Source of the DNA: Seminavis robusta
Lineage: Eukaryota > Bacillariophyta > Bacillariophyceae > Naviculales > Naviculaceae
Direction: 5' to 3'
Length of the DNA: 64,000 nucleotides
NCBI GenBank assembly: GCA_903772945.1
Contig: CAICTM010000131.1
Location: 1-64,000 of the forward strand
Of this stretch, positions 32,560 to 41,783 are shown in pieces; position 1 is the stretch's first letter; each line of letters begins with the position of its first letter. The translations under genes were made by a program, and so were the position numbers. Under the pieces are notes generated by a model that was given only the letters and a program-made list of their open reading frames with translations, was not told where the DNA came from and searched no databases.

Positions 32560-32815
32560 GTAGGCAATGTGGTATGGCTTTGTTGAAGCCAAGAAGACTG
32601 TTCCTGTGGAAAGATAGAATGATTTCTCTTCATTCAACTCATTCTCCATTTTTCTGCCTCCACTCTCTTCCTCAGGCCCTGTACAGCCTTCAGGACCATT
32701 CTCTTTGCATTCATATACTTCTGAAGGCTCCCTGACAAAGCCTGTGGAAGACCTGGCCTTGAATTCTACCATTGTCAACCACTTTCTGTAGGGACCAGTA
32801 CTGAACTCATGTAAG
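32560..32815 (-). CDS. Protein-like segment B inside the TIR element
   Basis: The minus-strand frame reads GPYRKWLTMVEFKARSSTGF, then VREPSEVYECKENGPEGCTG and KMENELNEEKSFYLSTGTVF. It sits between minisatellite blocks 1 and 2. A plausible acceptor is CCCTACAG or TTCAG near 32800. No family is recognised. It may be an exon of the host gene or of the element. Confidence 0.3.
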
Positions 32816-32827
32816 TACCTCAGCGCG

Positions 32828-32936
32828 CAACACGTGTTACGCGTGTAACACGTCTTATGGTGTAACACATGTTATGCATGTAACGTGTATTATATATATC
32901 ACCCGTGATATACGTATCTAGCGTGTAACACGTAAG
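32828..32936. repeat. CGTATAAC-type minisatellite, block 2
   Basis: Units such as CACGTGTTA, CGCGTGTAA, CACGTCTTA and CACATGTTA, with both orientations mixed. Confidence 0.8.
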
Positions 32937-32999
32937 ATTTCTGCCTATCTGCTGCTGTCGCCTCCTGATGTGATACTTGAGAGATGGTACCATCTGGCT

Positions 33000-33385
33000 T
33001 CACCAAAGACAAGACCACTCCTTGTTTTTGATATGGAATCCAGCAGTCTTGCAAGAAAGTACAAAGTATGGCATCAAAACTTCTTTAATATGCGCCGAAT
33101 CACAAGATTGATACATCGAAGGTAGCCAATACACTGTCGATTTCTCCATTCGATAATTATCGAACCCCAGAGTATCCATAATGTTTATCTCCTTTGGTGT
33201 ATCATCAGTTAGTGAGGTTGCTACATTCGCAATGATTGAAGCAGGAGTCCATTCTTCATCATTGATATTGTATCTAGCAACATGGGAGAGTTCAGATAGG
33301 TAAGAGTCCATTTTACTTGATAAGCTGTCAGGTATTATGGCCTGCAACAGTGCATCTTCCTCTCTGCCTCCCAAACACCTAGCAA
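33000..33385 (-). CDS. Protein-like segment C inside the TIR element
   Basis: The minus-strand frame reads CLGGREEDALLQAIIPDSLS, then SKMDSYLSELSHVARYNIND, then EEWTPASIIANVATSLTDDT and STVYWLPSMYQSCDSAHIKE. Composition is strongly protein-like over about 125 codons. A donor-like GTGAAG lies at the 3' end (about 32999). The family is not recognised. It may be an exon of a host gene interrupted by minisatellite-filled introns, or a coding part of the element. Confidence 0.35.
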
Positions 33386-33418
33386 AACACCTGGCAAAAA
33401 AGCAAAAATTCGTCACTA

Positions 33419-33592
33419 TGTATTATACGTATAACACGTACAACACATAATACATGTAATACGTATAATATTTTTCCACTTGTGTTACTTGTGTTGTACG
33501 TATGACTTGTCTAATACATATTAAAAAGGTTATATGTGTAATTCGTATGATCTGTAGAATACATAGTGAAAATGTTATACGTATAATACAAC
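33419..33592. repeat. CGTATAAC-type minisatellite, block 3
   Basis: The most AT-rich block: ACGTATAAC, ACGTACAAC, ACATAATAC and GTATAATAC, ending right at the right terminal inverted repeat. Confidence 0.85.
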
Positions 33593-33614
33593 CGCGTGCG
33601 TTTCAGGGGCTCTC

Positions 33615-33932
33615 GAATTGAGAATTCCACTCAATAACGCCTTCTCCATTGTCAGCTGGATAGCCCCACATAATGACATTGCAAGCTTGGAGCGGGCTAA
33701 GGGACTCTATACATATATCTTGGCGACTTGACGTCAGCCAGCCTGCTCGATACTCAATAACACGGTACAGGAGTTACCCCCGTTGCATCCCCGACTACGC
33801 CTACACGATCTCTGTATTTCTCCCACCCCCTTCCAACTTCCAATTCTGGATGGTCATAAGTTGATCATCATTCAGAAGCACAACATCGACTACGACTGTA
33901 CTCAGAGTAAGCAACAAGGAATAGATCTAGTA
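33615..33932. other. Spacer before the FkbM gene
   Basis: About 320 bp. On the minus strand an ATG near 33650 reads MEKALLSGILN toward the TIR element and could be a first exon of the interrupted gene. Otherwise nothing seen. Confidence 0.3.
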
Positions 33933-34196
33933 ATGGCCTTGTTACCAAGCAGCAGAACTCCTGTATCCTCCTTGGGAAGGAATGGGAAGGGCCAATTGGG
34001 AAAACTCCTGGTTGTGGTGTTGCTTCTATTGATGGTGATGGTGAATCGACAAGGCATTCCTCTGATAGCCTCCTCCCCCGAACCACCCGATGTCGCAGAA
34101 GCCTTGAGCACTGCACACAATAGTCTGGCCAATCAGAAACCCTATCCCGTCCAGACACAGGCCACTCCCTGCGCCCAAAAATATTACATCAGTTAA
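33933..34196 (+). CDS. N-terminal anchor part of the FkbM methyltransferase gene
   Basis: The frame from the ATG at 33933 gives a short basic cytosolic stretch (LGRNGKGQLGK) and one strong membrane segment (LLVVVLLLLMVMVN). A lumenal stem follows, ending CAQKYYIS and then a stop 12 bp before the ATG of the methyltransferase frame. A type II membrane anchor in front of an FkbM domain is common in algae. The frame changes at the junction, so the two parts are joined by an unrecognised intron, a real frameshift or an assembly error. I kept them separate. Confidence 0.5.
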   Translation: MALLPSSRTPVSSLGRNGKGQLGKLLVVVLLLLMVMVNRQGIPLIASSPEPPDVAEALSTAHNSLANQKPYPVQTQATPCAQKYYIS

Positions 34197-34207
34197 AGAG
34201 TGAAAAA

Positions 34208-34960
34208 ATGCTCCACGGACAAGGCGATGTGGATGTGCAATTGCATCATTATCTATTCAATGGTACCATGTGTGGTGGATCCTACATTGAATTGGGCGCC
34301 ATGGATGGAACTTCGTTTTCCAATTCTTATTATCTCAACAAGGCATTCGATTGGAAGGGTGTCTTGATCGAAGCCACACCCACCGAGGCCGAAAAAATAC
34401 CCGCCAACCGACCCAATGAAATTGCCATTATCAACGCCGGAGTGTGTCATGAACCACAGACGCTTCATTTTGTACACAAAACGGGGTCAGTCAATGGATT
34501 CTGGGAGTTTGCCTCTCCCGAATTTCGGCGGGGATTTTGGAAAGGGGTCAGTCTCAAACGAGACACCATTCCTGTGGAATGCCAAACTATGAGTCATTTA
34601 TTACAACAACATGCTCCACAGATTCAACACTATGATTTGTTCAGTTTGGATGTCGAAGGAGCCGAATTGGAAGCATTAAAGTCCATCGATTTCACCAAAA
34701 TTGGATTTGGAGTCATTGTGGTCGAAGCGGACGCCAGAGATAAACTGAAAGATCAAGCAGTGCGAGATTTTCTAACGGCACAGGGTTATGTCATGGTTCC
34801 CAAAAAGGTTCCTATGCCACCTGCCCCTGATGAAGATCATGTAATTCCAGATGACGAGTATCAGGAGTACTGGCCCAAAGCACAAGAATGGAACGACTTC
34901 TTTCTACACAAGGACTTTGATACCATTTACAAACAGTTTTCACGCCAACCGCGACTATAA
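34208..34960 (+). CDS. FkbM-family methyltransferase domain protein
   Basis: 250-aa ORF matching the FkbM (Methyltransf_21) family of SAM-dependent O-methyltransferases. The SAM-binding start is GGSYIELGAMDGTSFSNSYY. The acidic end of strand 2 is KGVLIEATP. The family's central motif is DLFSLDVEGAELEALKSID, and VIVVEAD follows. The frame is open for six codons before the ATG (QLKSEK), in line with the true N-terminus being the anchor ORF at 33933-34196, in another frame. The product is probably a Golgi-lumen enzyme that methylates a glycan or small molecule; the substrate is unknown. The catalytic domain looks intact. Confidence 0.82.
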   Translation: MLHGQGDVDVQLHHYLFNGTMCGGSYIELGAMDGTSFSNSYYLNKAFDWKGVLIEATPTEAEKIPANRPNEIAIINAGVCHEPQTLHFVHKTGSVNGFWEFASPEFRRGFWKGVSLKRDTIPVECQTMSHLLQQHAPQIQHYDLFSLDVEGAELEALKSIDFTKIGFGVIVVEADARDKLKDQAVRDFLTAQGYVMVPKKVPMPPAPDEDHVIPDDEYQEYWPKAQEWNDFFLHKDFDTIYKQFSRQPRL

Positions 34961-35221
34961 TCAAGAGTCAGCTCTAGCCACTAGCACAACCTCAGCTCTA
35001 GCCACTACTAGTATAGGATTGCAATGCCTGGCCTGTAAAGGAAGGGATCTTGCCTGTGCTGTGGAAACTTCTACTAGTTAGGAATGATCTCCCACATCAG
35101 AATGTTCCACCTACTGGCGGCCATCTTGTTCTCTCTCATGCACCAAAGTTTTTGCTGGAACGACCAAATCCAGGCACTACCTAGGCCTGGTACCAGTCTA
35201 CTGAAATGGCTCGTGATGGAC
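34961..35221. other. Short spacer
   Basis: Contains the direct repeat CTCTAGCCACTA (about 34972 and 34996). No gene. Confidence 0.4.
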
Positions 35222-35425
35222 TCAAAAGACCAAATCATGCCCATCGGGACTCAGGTGGAGTCCATCCGAGAGGAAACGTTTCCAATTACCGTCGGCAGAT
35301 TGAAATGCGTCCCACAGATTGATACAAGACACTTTTAGGTCCGAAGCAACTTGTTGACAGACCACTGTTTTCCAATGTCTGTTCCAAATTGGCCCACGAT
35401 CTTGGGGGGAAAGAAAGAGTGGCAA
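35222..35425 (-). pseudogene. Decayed SGNH/GDSL hydrolase fragment (IAH1-like)
   Basis: The minus-strand frame reads VSCINLWDAFQSADGNWKRF and LSDGLHLSPDGHDLVF. This is the C-terminal block V of isoamyl-acetate-hydrolase-like SGNH esterases, whose catalytic Asp and His sit in SDGLHLS. The frame stops right after LVF, but the next frame continues ESITSHFSRLVPGLG, as expected for the last helix, so a frameshift is present. The upstream two thirds of the enzyme, with the GDS nucleophile, is missing; a GAATC repeat and unrelated sequence lie there. This is a fragment of a host gene, unlikely to be functional. Confidence 0.65.
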
Positions 35426-35458
35426 ATCTGCTTCCTGGTGGAACGGATCAATTGGTCC

Positions 35459-35483
35459 CGAATCGAATCGAATCGAATCGAAT
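35459..35483. repeat. (GAATC)n microsatellite
   Basis: Five units of CGAAT, with more degenerate copies to 35530. Confidence 0.9.
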
Positions 35484-35791
35484 GATCCGATTTATTGATT
35501 CGATTAGTTGAATCGAATGAATCGAATCGACTTGCAAGTCAATGCGTCAAGGCCAACCTTTCAACAAGCAAAACCTGGTTTTCGCACTGTTGGCCATCAC
35601 ACGGCGACGGAGGCTGTTGGACCAACACTCCATTTTGACAGTTTCAGTTCAGACGAGAGGTGCTTCAGGGCACCCTACAATAAGCCAAGACTCAGGTGTT
35701 TGCCACCAGTCAAGTCTGCTTACCGTTCACACTGGCCTCCAGAGAGGGGTGACGCCATTTTATACGGTACTTAAAAATAGAAGGTTGTATT

Positions 35792-37445
35792 ATGGATGCA
35801 TCAGGTGGCAGTCAATCGGTGGTAGAGGATTCGGATCGTCAAAAACGATCATCCGCTCTGGTGATTACCGAGTCTGTGGAGATTCAAGAGACGACCGAGG
35901 GTGAATGTCAACCCTTCTTTGTTGACTTGAGTACTTTACGGAAACACTCTCAAGATCACCTACGAGATACCGGCTTGCTACCCTCAGAGGAAGATGGACA
36001 CAATCTGGATGTCTGTCTATTACGCGAAAAACACTATGAGTATCTGTCTCGCGTCTTTTTGCCGTCGCGACAGCCCTTGAATGGCAACTTGGTCAGTCTA
36101 GACTCGAGTCGACCGTGGATGATGTACTGGACCCTCCATGGTTCTGATTTGTTATTGGTATCCTCCCAAGAAGAGGAAGACAACAATCATACAACCGGTA
36201 CTGCTACGGCCGATGGAGCCTCTACTACATGTACAAATTTACTCTGCCAGAAGGTGGGAGAGAATGCCCTAACCGCCGTGGTTTCCACCATGGAAGCTTG
36301 CTGGCAATCCATTGAAATCACATTGCCACAGCATTTGGATTTGACTGATCAAGATCGAACGCTTCTTGAACCCAACAACAAGACCAATAATAATGGCAAT
36401 AATCCACAGTCGTTTCAGGGTGGTGGATTTGGAGGTGGTCCTGGTCAAATGGCCCATGCTGCCACTACCTATGCTGCCATCTTGACCTTGTGCATTGTGG
36501 CAACGTCAGAAGGACAATCCTCGTCGCCCATGGCATGGTCACTCTTGGCAAGAATAAGAAAGCCTCTGTATGCCTGGTTCTTGTCTCTGCAACAATCTCA
36601 TGGAGGTTTCCGGATGCATCATGATGGAGAAATTGATGTGCGAGGTGAGTGCAATATTCTTAATTTTGCTAACTATCGGTGTCTCACTGTCTGTTGCTGA
36701 ATTTTATTATTTGTCTCATGGTTTCCTTTGAACAGCATCCTATACGATTTTTTGCATCGCCAAATTGCTCAATCTACTGACTCCGACATTGGCCAGTAAC
36801 AACACTGTGGACTTTATTGCTTCCTGTCAAACCTACGAAGGAGGATTCGGAGGAGAACCATTCACGGAAGCCCATGGTGGATATGCCTACTGTGCCGTCG
36901 CCGCCTTGCAATTGGTGAACCGACTGGAAAAAATTGATCGGGAAGCACTCACAGGGTGGCTCTGTCGACGGCAGTTGGGATACGAAGGTGGATTCTCGGG
37001 ACGCGCCAATAAACTCGTCGATGGGTGTTATTCCTTTTGGCAGGGTGGTGCCTTGGCCATTGTCAGTGCACACTACGCTGCTGCTGCTGTGGTAGTGGAA
37101 GATGAAATGGATGATCTCTGGTTGACATCTCCCCCACTCTCGTATGCTCTGCTGTTTGACAAACCAATGCTACAACGGTACATATTGCTGTGTGCCCAGG
37201 ATGTCAATGGTGGTCTACGGGATAAGCCGTCCAAAAAGAGGGATTTTTATCATTCTTGCTACAATTTATCGGGTCTGGCCATGACACAGCACAGTGGCGA
37301 TGATGGCAACAAGGCAGTGGACACCAACAATCAGCAACAGACAAATTTTGGCCATCCTGTCAAATCCCTCGTGGCCACTTCCCACCCATGCTACAACATT
37401 CGACTCGAGCGAGTATCCAAAGTCCTGGAGTATTTCAAGAGCTAG
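35792..37445 (+). CDS. Protein farnesyltransferase subunit beta
   Basis: Catalytic beta subunit that, with the alpha subunit, attaches farnesyl to the Cys of CaaX proteins in the cytosol. Two exons: 35792-36644 and 36736-37445, with a 91-bp GT-AG intron (phase 1), giving 520 aa. Alpha-alpha-barrel repeats carry the prenyltransferase signature: GGFGGGPGQMAHAATTYAAI, QQSHGGFRMHHDGEIDVR, CQTYEGGFGGEPFTEAHGGY and QLGYEGGFSGRANKLVDGCY. The expected zinc ligands are Asp and Cys of VDGCYSFW and His of DFYHSCYNLSG. The DGCYSFWQGG block and the order of repeats favour FTase over GGTase-I, though that choice is by resemblance. An Asn-rich insert at about 190-205 is unusual. AATAAA occurs at 37465, shortly after the stop. 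Confidence 0.92.
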
Positions 37446-37487
37446 GTACATTATCATAGTTTCAAATAAAGAGTCAAATAACGTAGA

Positions 37488-38289
37488 TTTTTACTGCTGC
37501 GTTCTAATCAGTGCTCGGACTTTCCGTGCATTCAATGACATGGACTTCTTCCTCAATTGGTGGACCCTCATCTTGTCGTCGTTGCACATCCGTGTGCACG
37601 AGGATATCCGAGTAGGTCTCTGGGATTTACATGTACCTTGTGGGAAAACTCCCTTCCTCCAAAGACAAACAACATTCCATTCCATTTGATTCGACCGCAA
37701 GGGCTCTCTGTCCCGATGGGCTGGATCCTGAAAGCCATGCCGGCCCTCCACCACACCCGGCGAGTACTTGCCGTGGAATGGACCAGTCGCGCTGTCAAGG
37801 TCACGGCATCCCCAATTCCAATGGGTTGCAAAAGAAACAAAGCTTCGTCCCTGGAATAATGGGCTCTCCATTGAAAAAGAACGATGCCGTGTACTGTGCC
37901 AAATTTTTCAGTTCCTCCATGACTAATCCACCAAAAAGTTTGCCATATTCGGGAAAGACCACGGTAGAAAGTTCCGTCCGCCACTCGAGAAAGATTGCAA
38001 CTGACCGAGGCCCGGAATTCCTCTAAGGCATCGAGACGGCGATCGCAATTGCATGGCATGGGTCGCTCGTTCGTACTTCGTAAACGACGTATCTTAATGG
38101 GCCACTTGCACATACATGTAATGGTGGTAATGCCCGTCCCTCGTTGGAGACGAAAGAGCTGATATGGGCGACGCCGACGGACAACAGGATTGGAGGTGGC
38201 GGTTGTTGGGTATAGTCAGTGGCACCATTTTTCAATGTATGCAGTACGGCGTCCAAATTCCTGTTGAGGAAATCCTGCTTGGTCACCAA
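37488..38289 (-). pseudogene. Decayed or multi-exon unknown gene
   Basis: The minus strand shows protein-like text that changes frame several times. It starts MVTKQDFLNRNLDAVLHTLK with a long Pro-rich and Val-rich stretch (38023-38289). It then goes through FPEYGKLFGGLVMEELKNLA, then VTLTARLVHSTASTRRVWWR, and ends in a Glu-rich tail (EEEVHVIE). The frame changes have no good GT-AG introns that I can see, so decay is likelier than splicing. The LFGGLVM and VTLTARLVHST pieces have a hotdog-thioesterase flavour but are not enough to name it. Confidence 0.4.
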
Positions 38290-39313
38290 CAGGCACTAGA
38301 CTAACTAAAGGAATCCTTTTGGGTGAATTGTGTTTCATTCAAAACGTGGACGGTATGTGAATGATCACTGGAAGAGACAACATCCATGCAAGTGTCGCAC
38401 AACAGCCGTTCGTAGTGTTTGATCTTGTTGAGACATATTACCGAGGAAGGTTTGATTTGTGCCGGCACATGGTTGTGGCGTTGTTCTGCCGTTGTTGTGT
38501 TTGCAGAGCGGTTGAGGGTTTTTGGTAGAGTAGTACCGTAGATTGTGGTTCTTTGAGGAAAATATCTTGTCTTTGTTGTTTCTGTTTCATACGTTTCTTT
38601 CTTGCCCGTTTTCTATTCTTTGGTGGCGCTAATACCTTGGATGTTGTGCTACTGGGCACTCTTGCTTCTTCTGTTCTTCTGTTGCAATAATATTTGTGTA
38701 AATGCTGCATGTAATGTTCTTGTCACCACAATCATGGTGTTGTCAATGGTACCCAACATCAACAAGCAACTGTTGAGAGACTTGGTACGAATGACCCAGC
38801 CTAGCCGATAGCTGATGGTAGATCATGAAAGCAGTGAGATGACCAACAGAACCGTCATGATGATCACCCACACATACATGGAGGAAAGCCATTCGTCGGG
38901 ATGCCGCCATCTGCCTTTTTAAATTGATTGCTGCTGAATAATTGAATTCAAGAGGAAGGGAGGCAACAGAGCTTGCAACAGTCAACAAGTGAAAGATCCC
39001 ATCGTGCAAATTGTGAGATGCTTCGGAATGATCCAAGAAGCGAAGCAGCCAATCGAGAACCTCGTGAAACAAGCCGGTGGAGCCGTGTTCTTGAAAGCCA
39101 TTTTTGGTGGAAGCAGTCACAATCTGATCAGCAGCTTGATGAGAAGCCGAGAAGCCGCCCATCAATTCTATTCTTTACGCGACTGCATTCCTTCATTTCT
39201 TATTCGAGAAGAGTTAGTTTGTTGTCAATCAATGCTAGGATCCCACAACACACACATCAATCAGAGAAGCATTAGTATTATCTATCTAACTAACAGTAAC
39301 AGTAACAATAGCC
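38290..39313. other. Intergenic region
   Basis: About 1 kb before the second kinase. Only short ORFs. The last 60 bases (AACAGTAACAGTAACAATAGCC) are a leader-like repeat just before the ATG at 39314. Confidence 0.45.
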
Positions 39314-40729
39314 ATGTCGACGAGAAGCATGAACGACAGCAGCAACCACAGCCAAGGTAGACGAAGTTCCTTTACCATGAATCCCATGGTCTGGCGTCAG
39401 GCACGGACGGTCAAAAAGGCAGCGGGGCAAGTGGATGAGTTCGTGACGGCCCTCACAGAGAATGCTCCTTTTATCGAACGACAGACTCCCAATTCCACCA
39501 TTTCCGTGTGGCAACGCAGTGAAATCCAAACTGGAAAACTTCTAGGAGAAGGATCCTTTTCGCAAGTCTACGAAATCACCGTCTTTCAGCCACACACTAG
39601 TGACGCGAATAGCAATATCAAACCCCACGATGCTGCGCAACGCACACAACTGGAACAGCACTTGTTTGAAGAACAACACAAGTATGCGCTCAAACAACCC
39701 AAACGAGACATGCTCCGCAAAAAGCAAGATTTTAGCAAGGCCGTCAGTGATTTAGTAGTGGAAGCGCAGTATCTATCGCGATTCGATCATCCCAATATCT
39801 TGGCGTTGCGGGGATTGCCCATGGGAGGCACGGAAGCCTTTGAAAGTGGACGCTTTGATTCCTACTTTTTAATACTCGATCGACTCACCGACAGTCTCGA
39901 ACAGCGCATTGAAAAGTGGAAAAAACAGAGTCCGACGCCCGATCCGGCATTGATTCCGCGCAAAACCAACTATGCACTCCAAATTGCCAATGCACTCTTG
40001 TATTTGCATCAACGGCGTATCATATACCGAGATTTGAAACCCGAAAACATTGGCTTCCTTGGCAAGCATCAAGCCCAATTGTTCGATTTTGGGCTCGTCC
40101 GAGAACTCCCCAAGGGCAATGCCTACGACGACGAACAATACAGCATGTCGGGAGCGGGATCCCAGTGGTACATGGCCGTCGAAATATTCATCACGGGCAA
40201 GTACAATCTCAAAGCCGATGTCTACAGTTGGGCCATTACCACCTACGAAATGCTCACCGAAAGTAAGGCGTTTGCCAACATGCACAAATTGCAACACGTC
40301 GCCATGGTCTGCGTGCAAGGCAAACGACCCAAATTGTCACTGCACAAGTTCCCACCCAAACTGGAAACGGTCATTCGTGCGGCATGGGGACAATCCGTGT
40401 CGGCGCGTCCCAACATGTTGGAGGTCGTGAGAGCGTTGGAAAAGATATTGCCCGAATTGGGTGATGAAGATGCATGTGTCTGGCCCACGGTCGAGCAGGA
40501 CGATGGCACGTACGCAATGCCCAAGTCGCGACGTAAAAGTTTATTGGCGGAATCCAGTGACGACGAGGATGATGATGACGAATCGTTGGATGCCTTTGAT
40601 ACCACCTTGGATGCCGAAATCATGAAGGAAATGAAAGGCGGTTCGGCTGCTCGAGCACCAACCTACGGGGATATGGAAATGCACGAAAATGAATACTCGC
40701 TCAGTTCCATCATGTATGCGGATCATTGA
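39314..40729 (+). CDS. Protein kinase, paralogue of 24626-26197
   Basis: Single-exon ORF of 471 aa. The kinase domain covers about residues 73-385: Gly loop LLGEGSFSQV, beta-3 Lys in KYALKQPK, catalytic loop IIYRDLKPEN (Tyr for the His of HRD), FDFGLV, and the activation segment ending in SQWYMAVEIF. There a Val replaces the usual Pro of APE. The C-terminus is acidic with a Ser/Asp run (SSDDEDDDDES). The short N-terminus has RRSSFTMNPMVWRQ, resembling the repeated RSSLVLKLNP-K-WL unit of the other kinase. Both share a long insert between Gly loop and Lys, and RKTNYALQIA before the catalytic loop. They are likely dispersed paralogues of a diatom-type Ser/Thr kinase family. The substrate is unknown. 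Confidence 0.87.
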   Translation: MSTRSMNDSSNHSQGRRSSFTMNPMVWRQARTVKKAAGQVDEFVTALTENAPFIERQTPNSTISVWQRSEIQTGKLLGEGSFSQVYEITVFQPHTSDANSNIKPHDAAQRTQLEQHLFEEQHKYALKQPKRDMLRKKQDFSKAVSDLVVEAQYLSRFDHPNILALRGLPMGGTEAFESGRFDSYFLILDRLTDSLEQRIEKWKKQSPTPDPALIPRKTNYALQIANALLYLHQRRIIYRDLKPENIGFLGKHQAQLFDFGLVRELPKGNAYDDEQYSMSGAGSQWYMAVEIFITGKYNLKADVYSWAITTYEMLTESKAFANMHKLQHVAMVCVQGKRPKLSLHKFPPKLETVIRAAWGQSVSARPNMLEVVRALEKILPELGDEDACVWPTVEQDDGTYAMPKSRRKSLLAESSDDEDDDDESLDAFDTTLDAEIMKEMKGGSAARAPTYGDMEMHENEYSLSSIMYADH

Positions 40730-41069
40730 TAACAAATACAATACAAAAAAGAGGCAGTTCCATGACACGCCAACCCCATCATTGCTAGCAAGCAAGCAAG
40801 CGATCTCGAAAATGCATACCGTTGTGTGATTGCTTTACTTACTTACTTTTTCTAAGAAGCCTAATGCAGCTATAACAAAAAATCTATTCATATGATTGTG
40901 TTGTAGAAGTGCCTAGTCTGTTTGCGTTGGTATGTGTTGTTTGCGGTTGGCGGCGAAATTGCTGTTTGTGCTGCCTTTTTCAATTCTATTCTATGATTAC
41001 AGTCCCCCAAACTGGATAGTCAGGGTACAAAAGATAACGGTATCTCTTGATGATGATGATTGATGATGA
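40730..41069. other. Convergent spacer
   Basis: 340 bp between convergent genes. It includes GCAAGCAAGCAAGC (about 40788) and TGATGATGATGATTGATGATGATCAGG close to the 3' end of the next gene. No gene. Confidence 0.45.
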
Positions 41070-41783
41070 TCAGGATGCAAAGACGGGAACTCCTGCCAAA
41101 GTGCTGGCTACAATGACACCACCACTCAAAGAACACAAAGCCGCCACAATGAGAAAGGACAGGACCAATCCAGTGGTAAGGCTCTTGGAACCATGACATT
41201 TGTGCTTCAAACAGCCCATGGCGCGCTCTGTCAGAGGTGTCGCTGCCAATGCCACGCTAATCTTGACAGGTTTGATAGCTACATTGATCGCCAAGAATCC
41301 AGAAAGGACCGCCAAGAATGGCTTCCATTGACCAGGAGCAATGGGACTGACACCTGTCCGGACCGAGAACACATACCAGGCGCAGGACAAGAGAGAAACG
41401 CTGGAGAAGTTTCCCAAGAAAATGTACGTGGCAAAGGCAGCGAAACCCTTCTTGGCCAACTTTTGCTTCAACGTGACGCCGTCTTCGTCGTCGGGGGACA
41501 AGGAGGTTCGCACATTGCCCCACCAAGATTGGATGTCACCAGTCTTGAGCGTATCATCGGCAGTGTTGGATGGAATGTCATCAATGGAGATCATGACCGA
41601 AGGACGATGAGTGGTCGACAACCGCGCAAAGGGCGCCCAGCGTGTCGTTTTGATTTGGGCGCCTCCGCTGATATTGACTGCCGATCGATCGTTGGAAGGC
41701 GATGCAAAGGCGGAAGCCCTAGTATCGCCAGACACAAGGCGCGCCGCAAGAAGAAAGGAGACGCAGAAGGTAGAGAGCTTCAT
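41070..41783 (-). CDS. Plastid-targeted multipass membrane protein (DUF1279/FAM210-like)
   Basis: Single-exon ORF of 237 aa. The signal peptide MKLSTFCVSFLLAARLVSG is followed within a few residues by ASAFASP, a textbook diatom plastid-entry motif. After a Ser/Arg-rich transit stretch, the mature part (about 105-237) has TLKQKLAKKGFAAFATYIFL, then three to four hydrophobic segments: about 118-140, 150-172, 176-186 and a final one near 205-232. The KQ-LAK-G-A...Y...SW-F---TG-SP----QWK-FLA pattern resembles the DUF1279/FAM210 type of plastid and mitochondrial membrane proteins, whose role is unclear. The location is well supported; the family name is tentative. Confidence 0.75.
   Translation of the reverse strand: MKLSTFCVSFLLAARLVSGDTRASAFASPSNDRSAVNISGGAQIKTTRWAPFARLSTTHRPSVMISIDDIPSNTADDTLKTGDIQSWWGNVRTSLSPDDEDGVTLKQKLAKKGFAAFATYIFLGNFSSVSLLSCAWYVFSVRTGVSPIAPGQWKPFLAVLSGFLAINVAIKPVKISVALAATPLTERAMGCLKHKCHGSKSLTTGLVLSFLIVAALCSLSGGVIVASTLAGVPVFAS

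Larger units (their letters stand above)
32225..33614. mobile_element. Candidate TIR DNA element filled with minisatellite
   Basis: The ends are inverted repeats of 22 bp with one mismatch. The shared core CCCTGAAACGCACGCG is at 32231-32246, and its inverse CGCGTGCGTTTCAGGG is at 33593-33608. Outside the core, GAGAG at the left mirrors CTCTC at the right. Similarity continues inward (ATGTTACACGTATAAC against TTGTATTATACGTATAAC). Inside are three blocks of CGTATAAC-type minisatellite and two protein-like minus-strand segments. No clear target-site duplication is seen, so the superfamily is unknown. It could instead be an intron bounded by inverted repeats (introner-like), since the left end supplies the acceptor of the neighbouring exon. 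Confidence 0.5.
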
